The translations under genes were made by a program, and so were the position numbers. DNA of 64,000 nt from assembly GCA_001873625.1 (NCBI GenBank), contig MNZN01000001.1:124001-188000 (forward strand), read 5' to 3'. Shown here one piece after another: positions 1 through 7,664 of the stretch (within the stretch, counting starts at the first letter, position 1; each line of letters starts with the position of its first letter). This DNA comes from Candidatus Saccharibacteria bacterium CG2_30_41_52. Its GTDB lineage: Bacteria; Patescibacteriota; Saccharimonadia; Saccharimonadales; Saccharimonadaceae. Below the pieces are notes generated by a model, which worked only from the letters and a program-made list of their open reading frames with translations, did no database searches and was not told where the DNA came from.

Positions 1-198
1 TTTTTCCAACACAGCATTCATCGGACGATATGATTTTTCGGCAACTTTTTTAAAGACCTGCTCGTTATTGCGTTCAGTATTATAATCAGGCTCATTAAAA
101 TAATCATGTTTAGTAGCCGTATCAAATACGCTGTACTGACGCACGCGGAATGGTTGGTGTACGTGCAGATAAAGTACTATACCGCGTTTGCTAGTCAT
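1..198 (-). CDS. GH57 glycoside hydrolase, N-terminal part (runs off window)
   Basis: The minus strand reads from an ATG at 198 to the window edge as an open frame of 66 codons. The N-terminus carries YLHVHQPFR followed by an aromatic- and acid-rich stretch, which is characteristic of family 57 glycoside hydrolases (alpha-amylase/branching-enzyme type) acting on alpha-glucans. The start lies one base after the stop of the upstream glycosyltransferase, so the two are almost certainly one transcription unit for glycogen-like or maltodextrin metabolism. The catalytic residues are outside the window, so the exact specificity cannot be called. Confidence 0.8.
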   Translation of the reverse strand, partial: MTSKRGIVLYLHVHQPFRVRQYSVFDTATKHDYFNEPDYNTERNNEQVFKKVAEKSYRPMNAVLEK

Positions 199-199
199 A

Positions 200-1417
200 T
201 TATGAATTTCCCTTTAGTTTTTCGTATACTTTTAAACATTTGTCTGCGACGTCGTCCCATGATATTTTGTCGTATTCCATTTTGACGTTATCTTGGAGTG
301 ATTTTTTCAAACTTTCGGACGTTGCAATTGCGATTAAATGATCGGCTAGCATATCTTCATCCCAGAAATCATAGCGGAAAATATTGTTCAAAACCTCACC
401 AACACCTGATTGTTTAGAGATGATAAGTGCATTGCCGTGATGTGCAGCCTCTAGTGCCGTCAAGCCGAATGGTTCTGATACTGAACTCATAACGAATACG
501 TCACCGACACTGTATGCATCACGCCACTGTTTACCGCGCACAAAACCAGTAAAAAATAGTTTGTCGGATATTCCCAGTTCAGATCCTAATTTAATCAACT
601 CTTCACGCTGTTCACCGTCACCAGCCAACAAAAAGACTAATTTATCATATTTTTGGCAAGCTTTGGCAGCTGCGCGTACAAAGTTAGCCAAGCCTTTTTG
701 AATTGTAAATCGAGTGACTGTGACGATTATTGTATAACCTTCGCTTTTCAAAGCCTCCAAATATTTGTATGTCCTGAAATCGTATTCGTAGCCGTCGTCA
801 AAACTCAACACGTCGATTGCGTTATGAACTACTTCAATCTTGTCCTCGGGAATACCATATTTTTGCATGATAATTCCTTTGGTAATGCCACTAACTGCCA
901 AGATTCGATCAGCCATCATTAACCCCTGGTATTCGATTTCGTGAATCAGGGGATTACCAGCGTTGCTACCAGACCTGTCAAATTCGGTAGCGTGAACGTG
1001 GACGATAAGTGGGGCGCCTGTAATTTCTTTGGCGCGCATGCCGGCTTCCATAGTCAACCAGTCGTGGGCATGAATCACATCTGGTTTATTAGTAATGCAA
1101 AGTCTTTCAACGTATTGGACATAGCGTTTTTGAACGCCGCGCATGTCTTTGAGGTCATTAATATCGGCTTTGGATAATTGTTTTTCGATAACTTTTTTGC
1201 TGTCATATGCGCCTAAACCGTATCTTTCCAGTGGGGAAAGGCCAGTTGCAGCGTGAATTGTCATAAAATCTATACCAGGATGAACAGCGTCATAGGGGAC
1301 GACAAAATCAATAGTCGCACCTTTTAATGCAAGAGCTTTTGACATGTGGTAACAAGCGACCCCTAAACCACCGCTGTTATGCGGAGGAAGTTCCCACCCT
1401 AGCATTAATATATTCAT
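200..1417 (-). CDS. GT4/GT5-type glycosyltransferase (glycogen/starch synthase-like)
   Basis: 405 residues with a two-Rossmann GT-B layout. The N-terminus (LGWELPPHNSGGLGVAC) is the glycine-rich acceptor loop of the GT4/GT5 superfamily. EPFGLTALEAAHHG near residue 325 is the E-x7-E motif of retaining GT4 enzymes that bind the nucleotide-sugar. It probably transfers glucose or another sugar from a nucleotide donor to a glycan. It is followed after one base by a GH57 gene, a pairing common in alpha-glucan metabolism. An AAGG ribosome-binding site precedes the ATG at 1417. The acceptor is not deducible. Confidence 0.85.
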   Translation of the reverse strand: MNILMLGWELPPHNSGGLGVACYHMSKALALKGATIDFVVPYDAVHPGIDFMTIHAATGLSPLERYGLGAYDSKKVIEKQLSKADINDLKDMRGVQKRYVQYVERLCITNKPDVIHAHDWLTMEAGMRAKEITGAPLIVHVHATEFDRSGSNAGNPLIHEIEYQGLMMADRILAVSGITKGIIMQKYGIPEDKIEVVHNAIDVLSFDDGYEYDFRTYKYLEALKSEGYTIIVTVTRFTIQKGLANFVRAAAKACQKYDKLVFLLAGDGEQREELIKLGSELGISDKLFFTGFVRGKQWRDAYSVGDVFVMSSVSEPFGLTALEAAHHGNALIISKQSGVGEVLNNIFRYDFWDEDMLADHLIAIATSESLKKSLQDNVKMEYDKISWDDVADKCLKVYEKLKGNS

Positions 1418-1593
1418 GTGCCTTTACAAGCAGCCAAGTTTGACTAACTACCACTCCTATTTAGTTTTAACAGGCGTTCTTGCCATAATTATAGGACGAC
1501 GCTAATGCTTTTGCAACACTATAAATTCATTAAATAATCTGTTATTATATTTTACGTAGTTATCCACAAAACATATTGTCAATAATTTGATAT

Positions 1594-1599
1594 TATAAT
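1594..1599 (+). promoter_or_regulatory. -10 box of tRNA-Trp promoter
   Basis: A perfect TATAAT lies 16 nt before the tRNA 5' end, so transcription would start about 10 nt upstream of the mature tRNA. No good -35 hexamer is seen at the usual distance. Confidence 0.55.
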
Positions 1600-1615
1600 T
1601 TATGCAACTACATTT

Positions 1616-1690
1616 AGGGGTATAGTACAACGGTTAGTATATGGGTTTCCAAAACCTAGGATCATGGTTCGATTCCGTGTACCCCTGCCA
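1616..1690 (+). tRNA. tRNA-Trp (anticodon CCA)
   Basis: The acceptor strands AGGGGTA (1616-1622) and TACCCCT (1680-1686) pair perfectly, followed by discriminator G and an encoded CCA end. The anticodon arm TGGGT/ACCTA encloses TTCCAAA, giving anticodon CCA (Trp, UGG only). The T-arm loop TTCGATT is canonical. The G discriminator is the usual identity element of bacterial tRNA-Trp. The 3' half is the apparent integration target of the neighbouring recombinase, whose coding end runs antisense through it. Confidence 0.93.
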
Positions 1691-3274
1691 AATAGGACAA
1701 AGAAGGGAAATTTGATAGTTTTCCACATTATGACCTCTGTAAATGAGGTCTTTTTTGTTGGTTCGGTTAAACATATTTTCCTCCATTAATTTTTGCTTAC
1801 TTTCTTCGACTTTTTTAGCTATCATATCAACAAATTTGGTATATTTAACAGATAAGGAATTGTCTTTTAATGTGACCGATTCAAGCAGTTCGGTTAAAAT
1901 CACACGTTTTGCATCATTGGCTAGATTTTCGTTTAAATACTCGTCTTTAGCCTGCTGGGTAAGTCTGACTAAATTAACGGTCTGCTTATGTTGTTCTAGG
2001 CTAGTTGATTCAGCAACTAGCAGCTCATCGTTTAATGATTCAATTTGCTTTAGAATATCAGTGTGTTTGGCTTCATAGCGTTCGCGGGTTATTTCACCGG
2101 CCAACTTATCGTCATAAAGCATCTCATCCATCTTCTTGAATCGTTCAATACGGGTTATAAGTGATTGCCTGTAGTCTTCAATGCGCTCAGTGTTTTGCTC
2201 AAAATCGGTATCAAGACATTTTATCAGCCAATCAATTATCGCTTGTGATGGACTAATAAGTTTGTCCAGTTTATCGACAAGTATTTGTTGAGCTGCATCT
2301 TCGCGAAGGTATTTATTATGTTTACAAGTCACTAAATCACGTTGGCAAGCACCATAGTAATGGCCTTTTTGTTTTTCCCAGGTTATGACTTTGCCACAAT
2401 AGCCACATTTCAATACGCCTTTTAGGGTTAAGTCGTGGTGGCGCTTTTTGGTTAATCTTTTGTTTCTCATTTTTGATCGAACTGCTTTAAATAACTGCTT
2501 TGTTATAAGTGGCTCGTGCGATCCGATGTAAGTTTCGCCATTGAAATTGATGATGCCAATATAGTAAGAATTATTTAATAGTTTGTGGGTCGAGCTTCTT
2601 GTTAACGAATGATTATTATAAGTAATCACACCAACCTGCTTTAAAAATGCCCAAACAGATTCAACAGTTTCTCCCGGCTTCAAGTACAGCTCAAACGCAC
2701 TTTTGACCAGTGGTGCGATTTTAGGATTAGGGACGTGTATTCGTTTTCCATTTTGAATGGCGGTCATATATCCGATAGGTGGTCGAGAAGGCATCCATCC
2801 TTGGGCGAGTTTTTCGGCCCAGCCCTTCATGGCTTCTTCGCGCAAGTTGTCGGTATATTTCTTAGCTACGGCTAAATGAATATTCCACATAAACTTAACG
2901 TCGGACTTAGCTTCTTTGTGTAGTTTTAAGTTTTCTTTGACAGCGTGTAGCATCCGATCTTTATCTTCTTGCAGCCAATCATCAATCGCAACTGCGTCGC
3001 GTAAGTTTCTAGTAAGACGGTCAGTTTTCTCAACGGCAAGATTATAAATCTTGTTCTCGTTAAGATAATTGAGCAGCTCGCTAAATATTTTGCGACTTTG
3101 TTGCTTAGAGGCTGTTTCAGCAATCTTATACACCTTAACGACCAATAAGCCGTTTGCTAGGCAATAATTCTGCAGCAGCTTGAGCTGAGAGTCCAAGGAA
3201 TAACCTTCATCTTCCTGCGACTTTGATGACACGCGTGCTAGAATCACGGTTGAACTAATAGCCTTATTCTGCAT
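1634..3274 (-). CDS. Large serine recombinase (site-specific integrase)
   Basis: 546 residues. An N-terminal resolvase domain carries ARVSSKSQ (nucleophilic serine about residue 16). A central Recombinase domain and a zinc ribbon (CGYCGK, then two further Cys about residues 300-330) follow, then a long coiled-coil region and a basic tail. This is the standard architecture of large serine integrases, which recombine short att sites through a 5'-phosphoserine intermediate. I chose the ATG at 3274 because AGGAAG precedes it; a longer frame starts at 3289. The last about 18 codons are antisense to tRNA-Trp (WQGYTESNHDPRFWKP), so the stop comes from target DNA. It is probably the integrase of the island to its right. 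Confidence 0.9.
   Translation of the reverse strand: MQNKAISSTVILARVSSKSQEDEGYSLDSQLKLLQNYCLANGLLVVKVYKIAETASKQQSRKIFSELLNYLNENKIYNLAVEKTDRLTRNLRDAVAIDDWLQEDKDRMLHAVKENLKLHKEAKSDVKFMWNIHLAVAKKYTDNLREEAMKGWAEKLAQGWMPSRPPIGYMTAIQNGKRIHVPNPKIAPLVKSAFELYLKPGETVESVWAFLKQVGVITYNNHSLTRSSTHKLLNNSYYIGIINFNGETYIGSHEPLITKQLFKAVRSKMRNKRLTKKRHHDLTLKGVLKCGYCGKVITWEKQKGHYYGACQRDLVTCKHNKYLREDAAQQILVDKLDKLISPSQAIIDWLIKCLDTDFEQNTERIEDYRQSLITRIERFKKMDEMLYDDKLAGEITRERYEAKHTDILKQIESLNDELLVAESTSLEQHKQTVNLVRLTQQAKDEYLNENLANDAKRVILTELLESVTLKDNSLSVKYTKFVDMIAKKVEESKQKLMEENMFNRTNKKDLIYRGHNVENYQISLLCPIWQGYTESNHDPRFWKPIY
1676..1701 (+). repeat. tRNA 3'-end direct repeat, candidate attL core
   Basis: Two overlapping segments recur elsewhere. 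Positions 1676-1689 recur exactly at 49742-49755 (14/14). Positions 1684-1701 recur with one mismatch at 44637-44654 (17/18), and its first part recurs at 48246-48254. Such repeats of a tRNA 3' end next to a recombinase gene are the classic signature of att sites. Which copy is the true right end is not settled. Confidence 0.55.
1732..1756 (+). terminator. Terminator downstream of tRNA-Trp, inside the recombinase frame
   Basis: GACCTC (1732-1737) and GAGGTC (1745-1750) form a 6-bp stem with a 7-nt loop, followed by six T on the plus strand. It would end the tRNA transcript. It lies antisense within the 3' coding part of the recombinase. Confidence 0.7.
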
Positions 3275-3482
3275 TGCGCTTCCTATCAATCGTTATCGTC
3301 CTGCCATTGGCAAGGGTCTCAATAATTGTTATCAAACTGCGACCTATTTTCTCGGCCTCATCATGACTAATCTTCTTTTTATTCTGTTCTTCAAGTATAG
3401 TCCGAAGCTCATTAATAGCCGCTTCATCCACCTTGAATGATTTGGAAATAATCTTGATTATGTTATGGAATGTTTCGTTCAT
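3264..3482 (-). CDS. Small hypothetical protein upstream of recombinase
   Basis: 72 residues, mostly helical and charged, with no recognised domain. The start has a strong Shine-Dalgarno sequence (CGGAGGG) about 7 nt upstream. Its end overlaps the recombinase start by 11 nt, so the two are translationally coupled. It could be a recombination directionality or regulatory factor, but that rests only on position. Confidence 0.6.
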   Translation of the reverse strand: MNETFHNIIKIISKSFKVDEAAINELRTILEEQNKKKISHDEAEKIGRSLITIIETLANGRTITIDRKRNAE

Positions 3483-3502
3483 AAATACCCTCCGGATAAA
3501 CG

Positions 3503-3527
3503 AAAAGACGCCTTGGTAGGTCGTCTT
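3503..3527 (-). terminator. Hairpin after the RHH gene
   Basis: On the minus strand AAGACG...CGTCTT with inner CCT/AGG pairs and one bulged base is followed by TT. It lies between the ribbon-helix-helix stop and the next minus-strand gene, so it may attenuate read-through towards the recombinase. Confidence 0.45.
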
Positions 3528-3553
3528 ACAATTCAGCTAAATAGGAGTTTATT

Positions 3554-3751
3554 TTACCAAGGCCTGCCAGGCTTTGGTCGTTCTTTTAATTCGTTTTCAA
3601 CTAATCTTTTTAATTCTTTGTCGCCTGTATTAGCAAGTAGCTTTAATACTAACTCACTGAGTGTATCACCGTGAGTCTTTGCGACTTTCTTGGCTCGTTC
3701 TCGGACGGCCTCAGTCACTCTTATCTGCATACTGACGATCTTTCTGGACAT
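3554..3751 (-). CDS. Ribbon-helix-helix DNA-binding protein
   Basis: 65 residues. A beta strand (IVSMQIRVT) is followed by two helices ending TLSELVLKLL, the Arc/MetJ/CopG ribbon-helix-helix pattern. Such proteins are antitoxins, plasmid copy-number or relaxosome accessory factors, or repressors of mobile-element genes. No toxin-like partner is adjacent; the next minus-strand genes are the recombinase pair, so autoregulation or control of excision is plausible but inferred. Confidence 0.65.
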   Translation of the reverse strand: MSRKIVSMQIRVTEAVRERAKKVAKTHGDTLSELVLKLLANTGDKELKRLVENELKERPKPGRPW

Positions 3752-3784
3752 CAGTCCTATTTTACAATAAAACTTGTTACGGTG

Positions 3785-3937
3785 CTAATTTCCGCATATT
3801 TCACACGGTACTTCGTGATTAATGACTGCACGCAGTTCATCATCCGACGTTTCGTCGATAGTATCCTGAAGTTCGTAGTATTGGCATTCGCAGACTTCAT
3901 CTATCGCTTCAGCTTCCAGTGTTTCTCTGTCTGTCAT
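3785..3937 (-). CDS. 50-residue acidic protein with CxC and CxxC motifs
   Basis: The frame runs from an ATG at 3937 preceded by GGAGGG at optimal spacing to TAG at 3785. The protein is strongly acidic and has CEC near residue 17 and CEIC at the C-terminus, four cysteines that could bind one zinc. It stands alone about 30 nt upstream of the RHH gene on the same strand. No family is recognised. Confidence 0.55.
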   Translation of the reverse strand: MTDRETLEAEAIDEVCECQYYELQDTIDETSDDELRAVINHEVPCEICGN

Positions 3938-4139
3938 ATACCCTCCATTGTACCTATAGTAGCCGAATTGTTAACGTTCAACCTCTATATAAATAGTAAT
4001 ACTAATTAAAATAAAAAGCAATACTATTTATGTATAAAATATGCATTTTGCAAACTGCATAAATACGTCAATACTAACAGATAGAAGCTTGCTATTTTAC
4101 TCTCTCTCTTTTATATATAATATATAGGAGAATAGAGAA

Positions 4140-4922
4140 GTGGTCGTAAACGATAAAAGATATAACAAACTAAATGCCAAGCAACTACATATTTTAACTC
4201 TTATTTACAAATTCAGATTTATTAGCATACCATTACTAACTGAGTACCAAAACCTAAAGTCCCAAACTACATTACTTAGAAACCTAAAAATACTAGAAGA
4301 ACAAGGATACATTGGTCGTCGATTTGATTTAACTTTCAAGATTGATCGTAAACCTGCGTATTATTACTTAGCTGCAAAGGGCATAGCTGTTCTTAAAGAT
4401 GACCCGCGTTTTGATACAGGCGTACTCCATTCCTATTACAAGAACAAAAATGTAAGTGAATCATTCATGCAACATTCAATTGATGTATTAGCCGTATTCA
4501 ATTCTATTAAAAAGACACTCCCGGATAGTTTTGACATATTTTCCAAGTCTGAACTTGCAACATTTGACGATTTTCCCGAAAACAAACCAGACCTATTTCT
4601 TAGAGGTAAAAACGAATATTTCATCACGCTTGCGCATGATGTCCAACCGTTTATCATTAGAAAACGGTTGGCTGAATATATAGCTCATAGCGAAGAAGAT
4701 GGCTGGGGCAGTGGAGTATACCCAACCATACTATTCGTATTTGCAGATAGTTCTAGCGAAACACGCTTCCTGGGATACGCCAAAAGCGCCCTAGAGAGTG
4801 CTGGCATTGATAGTGATGAATTACACATTGGAGCAACAACGCTACGAGCGTTGACTAAAAAACCCTATACTGATTCAGTTTGGACATTTAGCGATGATGC
4901 GAATCCTAAATCACTTGATTGA
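4140..4922 (+). CDS. Replication-relaxation family protein (winged-helix N-terminus)
   Basis: 260 residues from a GTG with AGGAG about 11 nt upstream. The first about 90 residues form a winged helix (LNAKQLHILTLIYKFRFI, then LLRNLKILEEQGYIGRR), as in the replication-relaxation family common on patescibacterial and Gram-positive mobile elements. The C-terminal half has alternating strands and helices without an HUH or other nicking motif that I can see. It probably acts in element replication, mobilisation or its control. It converges with the HNH gene. Confidence 0.6.
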   Translation: MVVNDKRYNKLNAKQLHILTLIYKFRFISIPLLTEYQNLKSQTTLLRNLKILEEQGYIGRRFDLTFKIDRKPAYYYLAAKGIAVLKDDPRFDTGVLHSYYKNKNVSESFMQHSIDVLAVFNSIKKTLPDSFDIFSKSELATFDDFPENKPDLFLRGKNEYFITLAHDVQPFIIRKRLAEYIAHSEEDGWGSGVYPTILFVFADSSSETRFLGYAKSALESAGIDSDELHIGATTLRALTKKPYTDSVWTFSDDANPKSLD

Positions 4923-4941
4923 GCATTTTTACGTCATGCTC
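4921..4941 (-). ncRNA. 3'-end RNA hairpin, divergent copy E of the recurrent motif
   Basis: On the minus strand GAGCAT and ATGCTC enclose the loop GACGTAAAA, a 6-bp stem, shortly after the stop of the HNH gene. It shares the GACGTAAAA segment and position with the four better copies at 5896, 6135, 6680 and 7665 but lacks their first helix. Confidence 0.4.
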
Positions 4942-4963
4942 GGTGTATACAAGAGTAATAATC

Positions 4964-5854
4964 TTACTCCCTAGATGCAAACGAAAACTTCAAAGTCTCT
5001 GGGTTGTATATTATCTCGGTCGAAGCACCGTCGACACTCAAGTCTGGTGCAAAGATAGCGCCCAATACTGCAATTGCCGGAACTCGTCTCTTTTTCTCCG
5101 TATTGGACTCATTCATGTAAACGACATGATCAGCTAATTGCTCGGGCATACCATCGGTGAAAATTATCCACCTGTCTGGTGCTGTATTGTCATTCAGGAA
5201 ATGTTGCAAGAAAGGGTAGTACTCTTTACGATTTAATTTTGAATATTTATCACCTTCAAATTCGCTATTTATTAAGAGGTATGTGTCGTCGTCGTGTATA
5301 TGCCTACTAAGAGGACTTTGCTTATTGACAATATCTTTTATCTTAGTACTAACACTAGTGTTGGGATCGGCTTTTTCTTCAAGAATTTTTGCGTGTTTTG
5401 TACTTTTGAGCTTAAGTGATTTCCATGCATCTACTTGCTTTGAATTCTTTGCTAGTTTATCTACAACGTACATTAGATAGTTTTCTGCTGGAACATAGAT
5501 ATCAATTGACGATACGAAAGTATCCTCTATTAGTGAGCGTAAACTATACCAAACTGGTTTTTCTATCTCTCCAGAAAGGGTTATGCCATCATGCCCTGAG
5601 GTTGTTTTATGTACATATCCCACACCATAACTATCTTCTCTGGTTTTTAATAAGTGGCACTGCTTACAAAGAACTTGCCAGTTGTTGGTGTCCTTATGTG
5701 ATCCAGTAAATCGCCACATCGGTATTATGTGATCAATAGTCATCTCGCTGGGTTTATATTTACCACACATAGCACATACCTTACCGCGCCTAAAAGACGT
5801 CTTTAGATGACGATAACTTGGATCTGTGTTGGCGAAATCAGAATATGAACTCAT
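4964..5854 (-). CDS. HNH endonuclease domain protein
   Basis: 296 residues. The N-terminal 75 residues hold a zinc-bound HNH site: CAMC, then TIDHIIPMWR (DH of the motif), then N..VLCKQCHLLKT. HNH nucleases cut DNA and serve as restriction enzymes, homing endonucleases or phage/plasmid nucleases. The remaining about 220 residues are not recognised. A TATAAT lies 9 nt before the ATG with TTGGAT 17 nt further upstream, implying an almost leaderless mRNA. No methylase partner is adjacent. Confidence 0.75.
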   Translation of the reverse strand: MSSYSDFANTDPSYRHLKTSFRRGKVCAMCGKYKPSEMTIDHIIPMWRFTGSHKDTNNWQVLCKQCHLLKTREDSYGVGYVHKTTSGHDGITLSGEIEKPVWYSLRSLIEDTFVSSIDIYVPAENYLMYVVDKLAKNSKQVDAWKSLKLKSTKHAKILEEKADPNTSVSTKIKDIVNKQSPLSRHIHDDDTYLLINSEFEGDKYSKLNRKEYYPFLQHFLNDNTAPDRWIIFTDGMPEQLADHVVYMNESNTEKKRRVPAIAVLGAIFAPDLSVDGASTEIIYNPETLKFSFASRE

Positions 5855-5863
5855 TTGACTAAA

Positions 5864-5892
5864 ATTATACGATGTTACGCGATATTATCCAA
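5864..5892 (-). promoter_or_regulatory. Promoter of HNH gene (near-leaderless)
   Basis: On the minus strand TTGGAT (5892-5887) and TATAAT (5869-5864) are 17 nt apart. The expected start point falls 2-3 nt before the ATG at 5854. Confidence 0.55.
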
Positions 5893-5895
5893 GGA

Positions 5896-5924
5896 AAGCC
5901 TTTTTACGTCTTGCTCAGGACGTA
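5896..5924 (-). ncRNA. Recurrent 3'-UTR pseudoknot motif, copy A
   Basis: Read on the minus strand, helix 1 is TACGTC/GACGTA and helix 2 is GAGC/GCTT with a terminal G-U pair. Helix 2's first strand lies in the loop of helix 1, so together they form an H-type pseudoknot with an A-rich third loop. It begins 6 nt after the stop of the 58-residue gene. Confidence 0.5.
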
Positions 5925-5930
5925 TCGAAA

Positions 5931-6107
5931 TCACTCCTCGACAACAATGTCTTTGGTTAAGTTAATGTGTGACACGCTATCAGTCACATTACCAGTTTTA
6001 TCAATCCAAACCTGTATATGAAACGGCTCAGTATACCAACCGTTGGCTTTGGCTATCTTAGCCCAAAACGCTCGGTGCTTTTCAATCTCTGTTTGCGATA
6101 CTTTCAT
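5931..6107 (-). CDS. 58-residue hypothetical protein
   Basis: ATG at 6107 with GAGGAG 7 nt upstream, TGA at 5931. The sequence begins MKVSQTEIEKHRAFWAKIAK and is otherwise mixed alpha/beta with no recognised domain. It lies in a run of small minus-strand genes, each followed by the same RNA motif, and is probably plasmid or phage cargo. It is too short for ordinary length cut-offs, but ribosome-binding site, position and composition support it. Confidence 0.6.
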   Translation of the reverse strand: MKVSQTEIEKHRAFWAKIAKANGWYTEPFHIQVWIDKTGNVTDSVSHINLTKDIVVEE

Positions 6108-6134
6108 AACTTACTCCTCTACATTAAATTTTGA

Positions 6135-6162
6135 CAAGCCTTTTAACGTCTTGCTTAGGACG
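6135..6162 (-). ncRNA. Recurrent 3'-UTR pseudoknot motif, copy B
   Basis: On the minus strand helix 1 is CGTC/GACG and helix 2 is TAAGC/GCTTG. Compared with copy A the helix 2 pair A-U replaces G-U, which keeps pairing. It begins 7 nt after the stop of the 159-residue gene and lies upstream of the 58-residue gene. Confidence 0.5.
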
Positions 6163-6171
6163 ATTAACTAA

Positions 6172-6651
6172 CTAGTTATGGCAGTCAACTTGGACTACCC
6201 ATAAACCTTCAGACTCTTTAAGTAGTAAGTCGAGTTCACGCTGATTCGTAATAGCGCTGCCGTTAGTATCGAAAAGCTGACAAGCATTGGCATGGTAGCC
6301 ACTTGCTCGGCTAAACTGGTATCTCGATAGATAGTGCCCAGCGATATCTTGCTTAAAATCTTCGTTGAAGATTTGCTCATCGCTATACTGCTCTAGCATG
6401 AAGCGTATAGTTGCAAGCGCCTGTTTAAACTCTGCTAATTGCCCTTGCATAGCATCTATCGCCATAGATTGCGCTTTCTTTGCGCTCAGGCGAACCGGTT
6501 TCCAGCAATCAGGCCAACGACTATCATCTGTTTCACTATAATAACAGTCGAACTCATTCCATTCGACAAGGTCTGACATTACGTTATCTGCCTTGCTATT
6601 CGCCTCAGTGGCGTTGTCTGCTTCAACGATTAATCGTACTAAATAATGCAT
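6172..6651 (-). CDS. 159-residue hypothetical accessory protein
   Basis: A clean frame with AAGGAG 7 nt before the ATG. The N-terminus (MHYLVRLIVEADNATEA) is a beta strand followed by a helix, with a Trp/Cys-rich middle (SRWPDCWKP). I recognise no named domain; the composition resembles small plasmid or phage proteins. It is flanked on both sides by copies of the pseudoknot motif and runs in one direction with DUF3768 and the 58-residue gene, suggesting one operon of accessory genes. Confidence 0.65.
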   Translation of the reverse strand: MHYLVRLIVEADNATEANSKADNVMSDLVEWNEFDCYYSETDDSRWPDCWKPVRLSAKKAQSMAIDAMQGQLAEFKQALATIRFMLEQYSDEQIFNEDFKQDIAGHYLSRYQFSRASGYHANACQLFDTNGSAITNQRELDLLLKESEGLWVVQVDCHN

Positions 6652-6679
6652 AACTTTCTCCTTTAAAATTAAACTTTGT

Positions 6680-6707
6680 CGGGTAGTTTAGCGTCTTACC
6701 CAGGACA
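6680..6707 (-). ncRNA. Recurrent 3'-UTR pseudoknot motif, copy C
   Basis: On the minus strand helix 1 is TGTC/GACG (U-G closing pair) and helix 2 is TGGGTA/TACCCG. Helix 2 differs at almost every base from copies A, B and D but stays paired, the strongest covariation in the set. It begins 7 nt after the DUF3768 stop. Confidence 0.5.
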
Positions 6708-6714
6708 AAGTGAA

Positions 6715-7023
6715 CTAATATTCCTCGGCCAGCATGACCGTCAGAACTCGTTCACATTCCGGATGCAGTGGGTCACACCACATCTCGAAAGACGGATCGT
6801 AGTAATCTATCTTCCAGAAAACCGTCTGGTTTTCCCAAGTTAGCTTTCCAAAGTCATGCTCACCGTGAGGATCGTTGTCCTCGTTAAACCTGTTATAACT
6901 ACGAATAGCTCTAATCAAGCCCAGGGTATCTCTAAACTCGAATATACCTCGAGTCAGACTCATGGTCTCGACTTTGCGAAACTCATCGTTACGCTTTGCT
7001 ACCTTTTCTGCGACTTCGTTCAT
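6715..7023 (-). CDS. DUF3768 family protein
   Basis: 102 residues. The family hallmarks are present: MSLTRGI, NEDNDPHGEHDFG, VFWKIDYYD and a C-terminal RVLTVMLAEEY. DUF3768 proteins occur mostly on plasmids and integrative elements and have no established biochemical role. AAGGAG precedes the ATG at 7023. The upstream region shares an about 78-bp module with that of the gene starting at 7971, which suggests co-regulation. Confidence 0.8.
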   Translation of the reverse strand: MNEVAEKVAKRNDEFRKVETMSLTRGIFEFRDTLGLIRAIRSYNRFNEDNDPHGEHDFGKLTWENQTVFWKIDYYDPSFEMWCDPLHPECERVLTVMLAEEY

Positions 7024-7096
7024 AAAGAACTCCTTTCGATTCGAGTGGTGCTAATACCGACCACTTCATGGGAAGAACGCAAAGCAATATAGGTTC

Positions 7097-7175
7097 GTCA
7101 AGGTGGAGCGCCCTTGACGTTTACCAAAGGACGAACGACCTTGATGGTTCTAGATTGCTTTGTATAATGAGAAGA
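7097..7175 (+). repeat. Duplicated intergenic regulatory module, copy 1
   Basis: About 78 bp that recur at 8033-8110 with roughly 75-80 percent identity. GTCAAGG (7097-7103) pairs perfectly with CCTTGAC (7112-7118) and could instead pair with CCTTGAT (7139-7145), so two exclusive hairpins are possible. A plus-strand TTGATG/TATAAT pair (7141, 7163; 16-nt spacer) ends the module. Each copy lies in the divergent gap between a small minus-strand gene and a plus-strand gene. Confidence 0.6.
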
Positions 7176-7322
7176 CAGTGGGAGGGAAGAAAAATAATAA
7201 TAATCAACTATTTTTACGGGAATTGTTTTTAATCTACCTATCTCAAAATTGCTAGAATGATATTATATATAGACAGCGTAGCTATTAAAACAATATGTAG
7301 TTAATAAATAAGGAGCGTAGTC

Positions 7323-7610
7323 ATGGTTAAGCAAAAGGTAGTTATTTGGACTCCAGAACATCGTAGAGAAGTTATTCAATTTTTAAAATTATATACAGAC
7401 CAGCTTGAAAAACAGATTAACAACAAAGACGAAGGTTATGGCTTGCCACAAATACAATCAGGGGTTTTACATATTGTAGATATGACATTGCCACCTAAAA
7501 TAGAATACGTTGTTAATAGTGGTCCAAGCCAGCAATTATTGGAAGGAACTAAGGTAATATTGACCAGCAAGGAGTATCAAGAATATGAGGACATACTTAG
7601 CAAAGAATAA
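7323..7610 (+). CDS. 95-residue hypothetical protein
   Basis: ATG at 7323 with AGGAG upstream. The protein is soluble, with helix-rich N-terminal 40 residues (TPEHRREVIQFLKLYTDQLEK) and a mixed C-terminal half. No family is recognised. It is transcribed away from DUF3768 and may use the promoter in the duplicated module about 150 nt upstream. It converges with the gene at 7699-7971. Confidence 0.55.
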   Translation: MVKQKVVIWTPEHRREVIQFLKLYTDQLEKQINNKDEGYGLPQIQSGVLHIVDMTLPPKIEYVVNSGPSQQLLEGTKVILTSKEYQEYEDILSKE

Positions 7611-7664
7611 ATCTACCTAGTTGTTCGCATTTAATAATTTCATGAAGTCGTGTAGCATATGTTT

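Noticed and set aside
1560-1568. Perfect DnaA box TTATCCACA upstream of tRNA-Trp
   Set aside because: Only a single box was noticed, with no cluster, no dnaA/dnaN gene and no AT-rich unwinding region tied to it. Not enough for an origin.
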